DNA from: Planctomycetota bacterium
GTDB lineage: Bacteria > Planctomycetota > Phycisphaerae > Sedimentisphaerales > Anaerobacaceae
Reading direction: 5' to 3'
Assembly (NCBI GenBank): GCA_016872975.1
Contig: VGYL01000003.1
Coordinates: 1 to 37,135, forward strand
Length of the DNA stretch: 37,135 nt
Shown: piece after piece, positions 15,663 through 23,517 of the stretch
Position numbering within the stretch: position 1 is the stretch's first letter
Layout of the letters: every line of letters begins with the position of its first letter
Program-made: the position numbers and the translations under genes
The notes under the pieces: generated by a model
Seen by the model: only the letters and a program-made list of their open reading frames with translations
Database searches by the model: none
Told to the model about the DNA's origin: nothing

Positions 15663-16988
15663 CTACGTGTCCTTATCCTGCGGAATATCCACAATCCGTA
15701 TACACACCGGCTTGCCGCTGAGGACATCCAGCCGCGTCAATTCCGCCAGGGCCGTCGCCATGTTTTTCTCCTGGGTCCTGTGCGTCGTGATGACCACGGG
15801 CACGGTATTCGACGGACCGGTCCCTTCGTGCTGGAGGGCCCCCGAGATACTGATCTGGTGATCCGCGAGAATCCTGCTGTAGCGGGCGACCACGCCGGGC
15901 TTGTCTTTGGCCATCACGCGGATATAGAACCGGCTCACGGAATCGTCGATCGGCTCCACCAGCGGCTTGACCTCCGCACGCGGCCGCAGACGCAGGTGCT
16001 GGAACGTCGTCCGGGAGTTGCCCAGGGCCACGTCGATCAGGTCCGCGACCACGGCGCTGGCGGTGGGCATCATGCCGGCCCCGCGGCCATAGTAGAAAAT
16101 CTCACCGACCGCGCTGCCGAACACGCTGAGCGCGTTGAACGAGCCATGGACGCGGGCCAGCGAGGAGTCGGTCGCGATGAACGATGGGTGTACCCGCAGC
16201 GAGATCCGCCCTTCCGGGCTGCGCTGGGCAATGGCCAGCAGCTTGAGGCAGTAGCCCATCTCCCGCCCGTAGCGGATGTCGTCCCGGGCGATGCCGTCGA
16301 GTCCCTGGACGAAGACGTCCTCCAGGCCGATCTCGTAGCCGAAGGCGATGGAGGCGAGAATCGCCAGCTTGTGGGCGCTGTCGCCCCCGGAGATGTCCAG
16401 GGTCGGGTCCGCCTCGGCAAAGCCGCGTTTCTGGGCCTTGGCCAGCGCCGCGGAAAAGGCCTCGTCCTTCGCGCTCATGCTGGAGAGGATATAATTGCAG
16501 GTGCCGTTGACGATGCCGTACATGCCGGTGATCTGGTTGGCGGCCAGCCCCGTGCGCAGGGCGCTGATAATGGGAATCCCGCCGGCGCAACTGGCCTCGA
16601 ACGCGATGCACCGGCCCGTCTCCCGGGCGGCCTGGTACAGCTCATTCCCATGCAGGGCGAGCAGGGCCTTGTTGGCCGTGACCACGTCCTTGCCCGCCCG
16701 CAGCATCTGGAGCTGGATTTCTTTGGCGACGCCGGTGCCGCCGACCAGCTCGATGCCGATGGCAATGCTGGGATCGGCCACGAGTCGGTTCAGATCGTCG
16801 GTCAGGACCCCCTCGGGCAATTGCACCGGACGCGGCTTCTGCGTGTCCACGTCCACGACACAGGCGAGCTCCAACCGAACGCCCATCTTCGCGGCCAGGG
16901 CATCGCCTTCTTCACAGATCAGCTTGGCCACGCCGGCGCCGACGGTGCCGAACCCGACCAACCCCACCCGTACGCGTTTTTCGCTCAC
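15663..16988 (-). CDS. hom: Homoserine dehydrogenase
   Basis: 441 aa. Reduces aspartate 4-semialdehyde to homoserine with NAD(P)H, at the branch to threonine and methionine. The N-terminal nucleotide-binding VGLVGFGTVGAGV spans about 8-20. The catalytic domain shows NGTCNYILSSM and ADPTLDISGGDSAHKLAIL with the conserved Lys and acidic residues. A C-terminal ACT domain (about 355-435: DKPGVVARYSRILADHQISI) should mediate feedback inhibition by threonine. The start is GTG with AGGTGG about 5 nt upstream; no better start exists. It leads the hom, apgM-like, lysC, nuclease gene string, behind a promoter about 120 nt upstream. Confidence 0.95.
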   Translation of the reverse strand: MSEKRVRVGLVGFGTVGAGVAKLICEEGDALAAKMGVRLELACVVDVDTQKPRPVQLPEGVLTDDLNRLVADPSIAIGIELVGGTGVAKEIQLQMLRAGKDVVTANKALLALHGNELYQAARETGRCIAFEASCAGGIPIISALRTGLAANQITGMYGIVNGTCNYILSSMSAKDEAFSAALAKAQKRGFAEADPTLDISGGDSAHKLAILASIAFGYEIGLEDVFVQGLDGIARDDIRYGREMGYCLKLLAIAQRSPEGRISLRVHPSFIATDSSLARVHGSFNALSVFGSAVGEIFYYGRGAGMMPTASAVVADLIDVALGNSRTTFQHLRLRPRAEVKPLVEPIDDSVSRFYIRVMAKDKPGVVARYSRILADHQISISGALQHEGTGPSNTVPVVITTHRTQEKNMATALAELTRLDVLSGKPVCIRIVDIPQDKDT

Positions 16989-17110
16989 AAGGCCACCTAT
17001 GGTGCGTCACACGCCCGGAAATCGCGACGCCGGAAGCAGGCCCCGAGCCTCGTACCTCCAACCTCACGCGCGACCGTTCCGGCCGCCCGGTGACGCAAAA
17101 ATAGCCCCTG

Positions 17111-17139
17111 AGAATATCCCGTCGCTCTTCCCGGGTCAA
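17111..17139 (-). promoter_or_regulatory. Promoter of the hom operon
   Basis: TTGACC and TATTCT are separated by 17 nt on the minus strand. Transcription would begin near 17104, leaving a leader of about 115 nt. I looked for a threonine- or methionine-rich leader peptide and for a known riboswitch in the leader and found neither. Confidence 0.55.
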
Positions 17140-17190
17140 GGAAAAACTCCCCTGGTTCGCAGTACGCGCAGTACCGCAGTACGAGTGCGA

Positions 17191-17437
17191 TCGCAAGAGC
17201 ATAGAGAGCCGGGGGGTGGCAGCGTCAAGGCCGGTAGGCCTTGGCGATGGTCCTGCGCCCGGGCAATCCGCCATCGCCAAGCTCCGAAGACTCCGCTTGA
17301 CGATGCCACCCATACAGCAAACGACTTTGCGTTTGCCCTGCCCTTCGTTCATAGCGGGCTCGTAAGAGCATAGAAAGTCAGGGGACGTTGCTTGCGGCTT
17401 CCCTCCATTCCTGGGCCTCTTGCATGCTCTTACGAGC
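17191..17437. repeat. TCGYAAGAGCAT repeats around family 1 copy 3
   Basis: A 24-25-nt imperfect direct repeat flanks the palindrome: 17191-17214 begins TCGCAAGAGCATAGAGAG and 17360-17384 begins TCGTAAGAGCATAGAAAG. The right copy is also one arm of a 14-bp inverted repeat, GCTCGTAAGAGCAT at 17358-17371 against ATGCTCTTACGAGC at 17424-17437. Confidence 0.65.
17214..17340. repeat. Palindromic element family 1, copy 3
   Basis: The palindrome spans 17214-17311 with arms GGGTGGCAGCGTCAAG and CTTGACGATGCCACCC (one mismatch). The shared segment CTCCGAAGACTCCG lies inside. The right flank to 17340 carries CTTTGCGTTTGCCCTG, identical to the right terminus of copy 2, but a clear left terminus is missing, so this copy is truncated or diverged on that side. 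Confidence 0.85.
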
Positions 17438-17467
17438 ACACTACAAACGGAGACCAAACGAGCCGCG

Positions 17468-17790
17468 CTAGTACCGCATTTTGCAGGTCCTGAGACTATA
17501 GGGTAGAGATTGCCTCGTCGCTGAAGCTCCTCGCAATGACATACTTGGGCGCCCTATGTCATTGCGAGTCGCGAAGCCGCTTCGCGGCGGGTAGGAGAAA
17601 GCAACCCGCCGTGTCCAGGGTGCCATGCCTACGCCTCGTAGGCATGTCTACGCAAAGCCGTAGACATGGCACCCAAACCGCCAGTTTCTTAGGAGCGAGG
17701 CTTGCCGAGCGCGGCAATCCTGTCATTGCGAGGAGCGCAGCGACGAAGCAACCTCACCATAGTCGCGGTACTTGTGAAATGCGGTACTAG
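17468..17790. repeat. Family 2 palindromic element, copy B, with long terminal inverted repeats
   Basis: 323 nt in the intergenic space between hom and gspK. The ends are exact inverted repeats, CTAGTACCGCATTT at 17468-17481 and AAATGCGGTACTAG at 17777-17790. The similarity continues inward for about 30 more bases through GACTAT and GAGATTGC. Inner arms are of the ATTGCGAG/GAAGCAA type, and more than one arm pair is present. Another repeat (17618-17674) is nested inside, so this is a compound insertion. It ends 21 nt beyond the gspK stop. Confidence 0.8.
17618..17674. repeat. Nested cruciform repeat GGGTGCCATG
   Basis: A 57-nt element with outer arms GGGTGCCATG/CATGGCACCC enclosing two hairpins, CCTACG-CCT-CGTAGG and TCTACG with CGTAGA. 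It interrupts the family 2 element B, which suggests the insertion is younger than B. Confidence 0.8.
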
Positions 17791-17811
17791 CGCCGGAGGC
17801 GCGCCGGCCCT

Positions 17812-20376
17812 CTACCGCGGGTCGGGCACGGGGTAGCGGGCGATGACGCGGACCTTGTCGTCGGCGGAGTTCACCCGGCTGCGATCGAGGATCGCAATGA
17901 TCCGCTTCTGCGGGCCGTTTGTCCCGATCCGGACCAGAAGGTAGGCGGTGAACACGTCGCTTCGCACCGTCACCAGGTTGCTGATCCGGGTGAAGATCAG
18001 GTCCCGTTCCTCGAAGTCGTCGCGGGCCGTGTCGGGTGTCAGATCCGGTCCGCGCGGCACGTCGCCATGCTGATTATCCCGGCCGTCGAAGGCCAGGGCG
18101 CACAGGGCATCGACCTGCATCAGATCGCCGATGCTTCGGTAGGGGCCGCGGCTCTCCCGGAATTCGACGATGGCCCGCGCCTTCTCGAAGGGAGTGGCAT
18201 CCCCATACTGCATCCACGGGAGTTGGGCCAGGACGAAGGCCGGCGCCGTGTTGACGTTGACGCGGCCCATGATACGGGTCTCCTCGGCCGCAATGCCCGG
18301 ATTCTGCGCGGGATCCATCACGGTCAGGTAGTTGAAGAGCCGGCGATAGGCGGGATTCCGCAGATCGATGAGACACTCGGCGCCGGTCGCCCCTTCCGGG
18401 ATGCTGTAGGCGTTCCGGGCCAGGATCAGGCCCAGCTCGCCGATATTGGTCAGCGGTTTGTTGGCGGGATGCGCCTGGATGACCTCGGGCCGCTGGGTAT
18501 CGATGTAGTTACCGGCGGCGTTGCCCAGTCCCGGTATCGAGGTCTGGGCCTCGGAGGCCCAGAGCCGCCGAATGCACTTGTGCGGCGCGATGTCCCGCTG
18601 CAGACTGCGGGCCACGCCGTCGGCCGTGATCCAGGTATCCGGCACTCTCCTGGAATCGACCACGACCCAGCGTCCCGCCGACCGGACCTGCCGTTGCAGG
18701 GAGATCGTGGCGCCCGCTTCGAACGCGGCCTGGCCCAGATCCTGGACGGTTTTCGTCGCATAGGTCCTGCGGTTGTAGCCGTACAGCGGCATCGTATCGA
18801 CGGGCTCCTCCGGATCGGCGAACACCACGTAATCCCTCGTCAACGGGGCCGCCGCATTCTCGGCCAGCAGGACGTGGAACCGCCGCGATCCGGACCAGGC
18901 AATGTCCAGCTCGAAGTCGGCGGTCGCCGGATTGTCGATCACGATCTTCCAGTCGCCCGGCCGCGGGTCGTTGTCCTCGAAGTACGGCTTGTACAGCTCG
19001 ATCGCATACGAGGTGCGCAACTCGCCCGTGTCCGGGTCCTTCGTCTGCCGGTAGGCCAGCTCGGACAGGTAGATGCAGGGACTCTCAAAACCGTAGTAGG
19101 GAGAGGAAAGCCCCGCGATCACCGTGATCTCATCATCGTCGTCGATGTAATCCATCAGGTTGGCCGTGATTTGAATCGCCTTCTCGACGACCCCGAACGC
19201 GTTCGGGTCCGCTTCGGCCAGGGCCGCCGTGATGACCGCCCGCAGGGTCAGCTCGTCCGCCGTATTGACATTCACCATCCGGCGGAGCTGGGCCCCGGCG
19301 TCGGTGGTCACGGTCTTCGGCAGGAGAATCCGATCCATGTTGTACGTGGTCGCGACGGCGCGGTACGCGTAGTTGGGATCGAGTCCGCCGCCGGCCACCC
19401 GGCGAAACCACGTATGCAGCTCCGCGCCCCCGGAATCCACGGGCGTACGCACGGCATTCTGCCGGAACAGGCCCCAGTTCTCCAGGCGGGTATCCACCGC
19501 GGTCTGGTTCAGGATAAAGCGATAGCGGGTCTCCAATTCGTCGGAAATGTCGAAGGGCGTGTAGGCGAAGGGCGTGTTCGCGTCCAGGCCCGCGACGGCC
19601 GGCCGCTCCAGATAGCGCCAGATGACCTCCCGCTCGTAGGCCGCCAGATCCAGGGCGGCCGGGCTCGCGGTATTGTTGGCGCGGGCCCCGAGCAGGGCCG
19701 CTTCGTGGGCCGCCGTGGCGGGACGTCCTGGTTGGGTCGCCAGGGCCAGGACATTCACCTGGAGCTGGCTGCGGCCGTCGACCCGGGCCTTGTTGTTGTC
19801 GCCCGGGTCGAACCTGTAGCCGGTGTTCACGTTGAGCATGCCGCCGTTGTCGATCAGGCGCACCGCCGCATAGATCGGTTGTCCCTTGCTCGACATCACG
19901 CCGGGCACCGGGAACCAGCGGGCATCGCCCACCCCATCGCCGGCGGCACCGGCGTTCGTCTCCACCCCGTTCGGGTCCGCGCCGATCGGCTCGCGCTCCC
20001 CCACCACGCGGATGCGGACGTTCTGTGTCTGGGACGCCGGCAGGCCCGCCACGTTGCTGATCTGCCGCCAGAAATATACCCCGCCCGCCTCGTACGGCGC
20101 GCCGCTCGCCAACCAGACGTTGTTGGCGTCCGGATAGTCGTAGTACGCCTGGTTGCCGCCGACGCCGGGGAGGTCCGCCACCAGCAGTTCCTGGATCTGG
20201 GCCAGGACCGTATCGAGGGCCAGGTTCAGCTCCCGGTTCTCCGCGGTGGCCGAGGTGGCCATCCTGTCGATCCGGGTCGTCAGGATGAACAGCACGCCCA
20301 CGAGGGCCAGCAGGCTGGTGAGGACCACCGCCAGGATCAGGGCCGAGCCTCGGCGGGCGAAAGCGTGGGTCCCCAA
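17812..20376 (-). CDS. gspK: Very long GspK-like minor pseudopilin
   Basis: About 854 aa from the TTG adopted here; the start is uncertain because the upstream 290 nt is repeat sequence. The N-terminus carries a basic segment then a hydrophobic helix GSALILAVVLTSLLALVGVLF. It lacks the Glu at position +5 of other pseudopilins, as is usual for GspK. Helix-hairpin-helix-like strings MVNVNTADELTLRAV and GRVNVNTAPAFVLAQLPWM are typical of GspK, which caps the type II secretion pseudopilus with GspI and GspJ. Canonical GspK proteins are near 320 aa, so over 500 residues are extra. It is the last gene of the pseudopilin series. The apparent N-terminal extension to 20670 is translated repeat DNA and was rejected. 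Confidence 0.8.
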   Translation of the reverse strand: MGTHAFARRGSALILAVVLTSLLALVGVLFILTTRIDRMATSATAENRELNLALDTVLAQIQELLVADLPGVGGNQAYYDYPDANNVWLASGAPYEAGGVYFWRQISNVAGLPASQTQNVRIRVVGEREPIGADPNGVETNAGAAGDGVGDARWFPVPGVMSSKGQPIYAAVRLIDNGGMLNVNTGYRFDPGDNNKARVDGRSQLQVNVLALATQPGRPATAAHEAALLGARANNTASPAALDLAAYEREVIWRYLERPAVAGLDANTPFAYTPFDISDELETRYRFILNQTAVDTRLENWGLFRQNAVRTPVDSGGAELHTWFRRVAGGGLDPNYAYRAVATTYNMDRILLPKTVTTDAGAQLRRMVNVNTADELTLRAVITAALAEADPNAFGVVEKAIQITANLMDYIDDDDEITVIAGLSSPYYGFESPCIYLSELAYRQTKDPDTGELRTSYAIELYKPYFEDNDPRPGDWKIVIDNPATADFELDIAWSGSRRFHVLLAENAAAPLTRDYVVFADPEEPVDTMPLYGYNRRTYATKTVQDLGQAAFEAGATISLQRQVRSAGRWVVVDSRRVPDTWITADGVARSLQRDIAPHKCIRRLWASEAQTSIPGLGNAAGNYIDTQRPEVIQAHPANKPLTNIGELGLILARNAYSIPEGATGAECLIDLRNPAYRRLFNYLTVMDPAQNPGIAAEETRIMGRVNVNTAPAFVLAQLPWMQYGDATPFEKARAIVEFRESRGPYRSIGDLMQVDALCALAFDGRDNQHGDVPRGPDLTPDTARDDFEERDLIFTRISNLVTVRSDVFTAYLLVRIGTNGPQKRIIAILDRSRVNSADDKVRVIARYPVPDPR

Positions 20377-20402
20377 ACCCGAGAGGCCGGATTTGGGGAC
20401 CC
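20367..20402. repeat. GGGTCCCCAAA hairpin at the gspK start
   Basis: Perfect 11-bp stem GGGTCCCCAAA/TTTGGGGACCC with a 14-nt loop. The proposed TTG start of gspK lies in one arm, so the hairpin would bury the initiation site if it forms in the mRNA. Confidence 0.7.
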
Positions 20403-20486
20403 TTCCCAAGTGGGAAATCTCATGGGTGGAAATCCGAACGCCGAAATCCGACACCGCGAACGCGGAGGGATCGATCCGAGACCGAC

Positions 20487-20570
20487 ATCTCCTTGCGGGC
20501 GCAGCGAAGCATTCTCCCCTACTACGGCTTGAGATTGCTTCGTCACTGCGCTCCTCGCAATGACATACGC
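20487..20570. repeat. Family 2 palindromic repeat, copy C
   Basis: Contains GAGATTGCTTCGTC and CTCCTCGCAATGACAT on one side and a diverged partner arm around GCGCAGCGAAGCATTCTCC on the other. It lies in the gspJ-gspK gap. Confidence 0.7.
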
Positions 20571-20621
20571 AGGTCTTGTCCGCTGACAGCGTTCTAGTCA
20601 TTTGTGCTTTGAACATTGGAA

Positions 20622-20660
20622 TTTGTTTCGGATTTCGGATTTCGAATTTCGGATTTACCT
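20622..20660. repeat. Short tandem repeat of GGATTTC units
   Basis: Four near-identical heptamers (GGATTTC, GGATTTC, GAATTTC, GGATTT) in a row just after the gspJ stop. Together with copy C and the GGGTCCCCAAA hairpin it makes the gspJ-gspK gap a pile-up of three unrelated repeats. Confidence 0.7.
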
Positions 20661-20666
20661 TCTCCG

Positions 20667-21746
20667 TCAATTATCCAGATAGACGATGTGCGTAAAGGTC
20701 CGGCCCCCCGGGATGAGGCCCCGCGCGTCGTACAGGGTGAACGTAAACTTCAAGGCCCGTCCCAGGCCGGGGACCTGATTGAAGTCCATATTCAATTCCC
20801 GGTACTGACGGCCGCGTCCGAAGACCGCCGCCCGCGGATACCACAGGCCGGGAATCTGGTCCCGGTGCAGGTCGGACCCGTCCAGGAGGAAATCGGAGTC
20901 GTCCGTCAGATCCGCGTTGCCGTTCGGATTGACTTGCGGAATCCAGCGCCCTTCCGCATCGCTCCAGCCCTGGATCTTGAATTGCCCCACCCCCCGGCAC
21001 AGGAACGAGCGCAGCGACGCGGGCTGGGCCGGGTCCACCGTCACGCCCCCGACGGTGGCTTTCTTGTCGCTGGTATACCGCCCGCCCAGATCGACCTTCA
21101 CGTCGCCGATCACCGACAGGAGATCTGCTTTCACCGCCGGCGCGATCAACTCCCAGCCGCGCAGCGTGATCCGATCGAACTCCCCCCCGCTCATCCAGCT
21201 TCGCCAATCGTCATCGGTGAACCGGCTCGTGCCGAGCGGATCGTCGGGATTCACCGCCGCCGACGGCGCCACGAGGATGTGCTCGGTGCGTGCCAGGACC
21301 CGTCGGTGCGGTTCCTGCATCTGGGGCCGGTTCGGCTCGGAGGAACCGGCCGCGGGACCGTTCGCCAGGGCATAGGAGATCCGGGCGAGATTGCCGCGCA
21401 CCGGGGGATCGGCGCCGTAGGTCCGGAAGTCGCCGGTGGCGAAGAACATGATCCGGTCGAAGCGATCGAAGGCCTCTTCGGCATTCGGGTTCTGGCCCGG
21501 CCCGGTGTGCTTCCCGTTGCGGGCGGCGCGCCAGAAGACCAGAATCTCCCCCTCGCGGCGCAGCCCGCGGAAGTCCTCGTCCAACTGTTCCGTGATCGCG
21601 CGGAGCTTTTGCAGAATCTCGGCGTTGGCCAGGGCCAGCCGGTGCGAGTCGATACTGACCCGGAAGATGGTGCCGGCGAAGGACATCACAATCGCCAGAA
21701 TCCCCAGGGCGACGATCATCTCCAGAAGTGTGAAGGCCTTTCGCAT
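20667..21746 (-). CDS. gspJ: GspJ-like minor pseudopilin
   Basis: 359 aa. Prepilin-type N-terminus RKAFTLLEMIVALGILAIV: cleavage before F5 after an Ala, Glu at +5, then a hydrophobic helix to about residue 25. The body (DEDFRGLRREGEILVFW and after) resembles GspJ. In type II secretion GspJ forms the pseudopilus tip with GspI and GspK. Longer than the usual ~200 aa. ATG start, one base from the gspI stop, so translation is tightly coupled. Confidence 0.82.
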   Translation of the reverse strand: MRKAFTLLEMIVALGILAIVMSFAGTIFRVSIDSHRLALANAEILQKLRAITEQLDEDFRGLRREGEILVFWRAARNGKHTGPGQNPNAEEAFDRFDRIMFFATGDFRTYGADPPVRGNLARISYALANGPAAGSSEPNRPQMQEPHRRVLARTEHILVAPSAAVNPDDPLGTSRFTDDDWRSWMSGGEFDRITLRGWELIAPAVKADLLSVIGDVKVDLGGRYTSDKKATVGGVTVDPAQPASLRSFLCRGVGQFKIQGWSDAEGRWIPQVNPNGNADLTDDSDFLLDGSDLHRDQIPGLWYPRAAVFGRGRQYRELNMDFNQVPGLGRALKFTFTLYDARGLIPGGRTFTHIVYLDN

Positions 21747-21747
21747 C

Positions 21748-22521
21748 CTAGTTTCCCGGGAATTGCAGAACCTGCTGGTACACCGCGACGGCCGGGTTCC
21801 TGCCGCCGGAGGCGGCCGGGGGGATCACCCACGCCCAGGCGCCGGTCCAGGGCCGATCCAGCAGGACCCGGTCCGGCGCGTGGGCGTACCGTTCCAGCAC
21901 GCGGTAAGTGTGTCCCGTGGCGTCGTCCACCAGGATCGAGCCGTCATTGACGAAGGCCCGCTCGTCCACGGCATCCGTGGGCACGGCGTCCCGGATCAGG
22001 GCCTCGTTCGCGTTGGTCGCGGCGGCATCCGGCACGAGGTTGAGGCGCAGGGGCCGGGACAGATCGGGATTGGCCGTCCCCAGTTGCGGCCAGTCGGCGC
22101 CGGTCCGGCGCACCCAATACGTGGCGCCGGCGGTCTGCCGGCTGATGAACACGACACACTGGATGAGCCGGCTGCCGGAGCCCATCCGGCGGCAGAGCGC
22201 CGACCAGGAGTACTGCCGGGAGGGATCTTCCCGCGTCGACGGGTAGAGATACTCCTCGGCCGGGATCGTCACGAGCTGCTCGTAGGGCACGAAGCCCTCG
22301 CTCTTGAGGCTCGCATGGTTCGGGTCCAGGCCGTAGATCCGCAGCTTGGCCAGGGCCTCGTCGGCCGCCACCGCCGCAATGGTCCGCTCCGTCGAGGCGG
22401 TCGAGAGATAGAGCGCTGTCAGGAACGTGCCGGCGATGAACATCAGACCGATGCCCAGCGTGCTGACGGCCAGCAACGTTTCCATCAGGGAGAATCCAGC
22501 TTGCCTGCTGTGTTTCGCCAT
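21748..22521 (-). CDS. gspI: GspI-like minor pseudopilin
   Basis: 257 aa from the ATG chosen; a GTG nine bases upstream is possible. The N-terminus KHSRQAGFSLMETLLAVSTLG is a prepilin signal: cleavage between G and F, Glu at +5, hydrophobic helix to about residue 30. The order H, I, J, K in this stretch supports the assignment to I, the tip component that links to J and K. The mature domain is larger than usual and not otherwise recognisable. Confidence 0.75.
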   Translation of the reverse strand: MAKHSRQAGFSLMETLLAVSTLGIGLMFIAGTFLTALYLSTASTERTIAAVAADEALAKLRIYGLDPNHASLKSEGFVPYEQLVTIPAEEYLYPSTREDPSRQYSWSALCRRMGSGSRLIQCVVFISRQTAGATYWVRRTGADWPQLGTANPDLSRPLRLNLVPDAAATNANEALIRDAVPTDAVDERAFVNDGSILVDDATGHTYRVLERYAHAPDRVLLDRPWTGAWAWVIPPAASGGRNPAVAVYQQVLQFPGN

Positions 22522-22530
22522 AACCGTCAC

Positions 22531-23373
22531 TCACCGCGACGCAATCAGGCTTCCCGCGTACGGGCTCACGTGAAAAGCCTCATCCTTCAACTTGCTCAGA
22601 TACGCCGTCCACGGCATCCTGGACCCATAGGCCGCTCGCAGCGTGGGCAGATCGTAGATCACAAAACTGGTTCGGCTGGACTCGCGGCCCAAACCGAGAT
22701 CCGCCCCGTTCGTCCCGTTGCGCGGCGAATAGTCGTCCTGAATGAACATGCCCTGCCGGTACCGGCAGATGTTGTCCACGGAATTGAACACGTCATCGGT
22801 GGCGATCTGCGTGGAGCCGGGACTGTTGTTGGGACGGTAGACCCCCTGGCGGTTGCGGACCCGGACCTCGTGCACCGCCAGCTTGCCCGAAGGCGCGAAC
22901 ACGATGGAGAACGTGGTCGCGTCACTGAGCTCGAACAGCTCATCAATGGCGGCGTCACTGGCGATCCCCGTCAGGTCCATCACGCCCATCGTGTCGGGCA
23001 GCTTGATCGGCTCCATCCCGTCCATGGCCCGGAACCCGTTGGCCAGGCCGCCGAGTTTCTTGGGCTCTTCGTGCACGATGAAGATCATGTACTGCGGGGC
23101 GTTCAGCACGTCCTGGAGCGGATCGAGCGGATTGGTGGACGTGCAGAGTTTCTGGAACCGGACGCCCACGTATCTTTGATTGCTCATCGCCATGGCCCGG
23201 GCCGAGCTCAGGGCGGCCTCGACCATGCTCTGGACGCCGCTGTGCGTGTGGAACGATCGAACGAGGGTCCGGACGGCCGGCACGGCGAAGCCCACCAACA
23301 GCGCCATCGTCGCGACGACCAGCGTCATCTCGATCAGCGTCAAACCAGTTGTCCTGCGTGCTCGATGCGACAT
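22531..23373 (-). CDS. gspH: GspH-like minor pseudopilin
   Basis: 280 aa. Prepilin signal RRTTGLTLIEMTLVVATMALLVGFAVP: cleavage between G and L, Glu at +5. The segment SMVEAALSSARAMAMSNQRYVGVRF matches the post-helix region of GspH/FimT proteins, where a helix with ...ARSEA... leads into the beta domain. In type II secretion it is a low-abundance pseudopilin joining the tip to the GspG shaft. It is followed directly by gspI. Confidence 0.8.
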   Translation of the reverse strand: MSHRARRTTGLTLIEMTLVVATMALLVGFAVPAVRTLVRSFHTHSGVQSMVEAALSSARAMAMSNQRYVGVRFQKLCTSTNPLDPLQDVLNAPQYMIFIVHEEPKKLGGLANGFRAMDGMEPIKLPDTMGVMDLTGIASDAAIDELFELSDATTFSIVFAPSGKLAVHEVRVRNRQGVYRPNNSPGSTQIATDDVFNSVDNICRYRQGMFIQDDYSPRNGTNGADLGLGRESSRTSFVIYDLPTLRAAYGSRMPWTAYLSKLKDEAFHVSPYAGSLIASR

Positions 23374-23415
23374 ACGCTCTACGCTCTCATCGTCTCTACG
23401 AGAACGAACGTGGAT

Positions 23416-23495
23416 ATGTCATTGCGAGGAGCGCAGCGACGAAGCAACCTCAATCCCACGGAGGGGAGATTGCTTCGCTTCGCTCGCAATGACAT
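23416..23495. repeat. Family 2 palindromic repeat, copy D, reversed arm order
   Basis: Begins ATGTCATTGCGAGGAGCGC and ends CGCTCGCAATGACAT, with GAAGCAACC and GGAGATTGCTTC facing inward. Compared with copies A, B and E the arms are inside out. It sits in the gap between the short GspG-like gene and gspH. Confidence 0.8.
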
Positions 23496-23517
23496 GGAGA
23501 TAGTCTTCATTCCGGCT

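Noticed and set aside
16989-17110. Attenuator or threonine leader peptide before hom
   Set aside because: No run of Thr, Ile or Met codons in a short frame, and no alternative terminator hairpin with a T tract in the leader.
18067-20532. 821-codon plus-strand frame opposite gspK
   Set aside because: Composition typical of antisense to GC-rich coding DNA; no domain recognisable; gspK reads the other way.
20377-20670. N-terminal extension of gspK to the gspJ stop
   Set aside because: The extra 98 codons translate the GGATTTC heptamers, an ATTGCGAG repeat and a hairpin. A prepilin signal should be near the N-terminus, which fits the later start.
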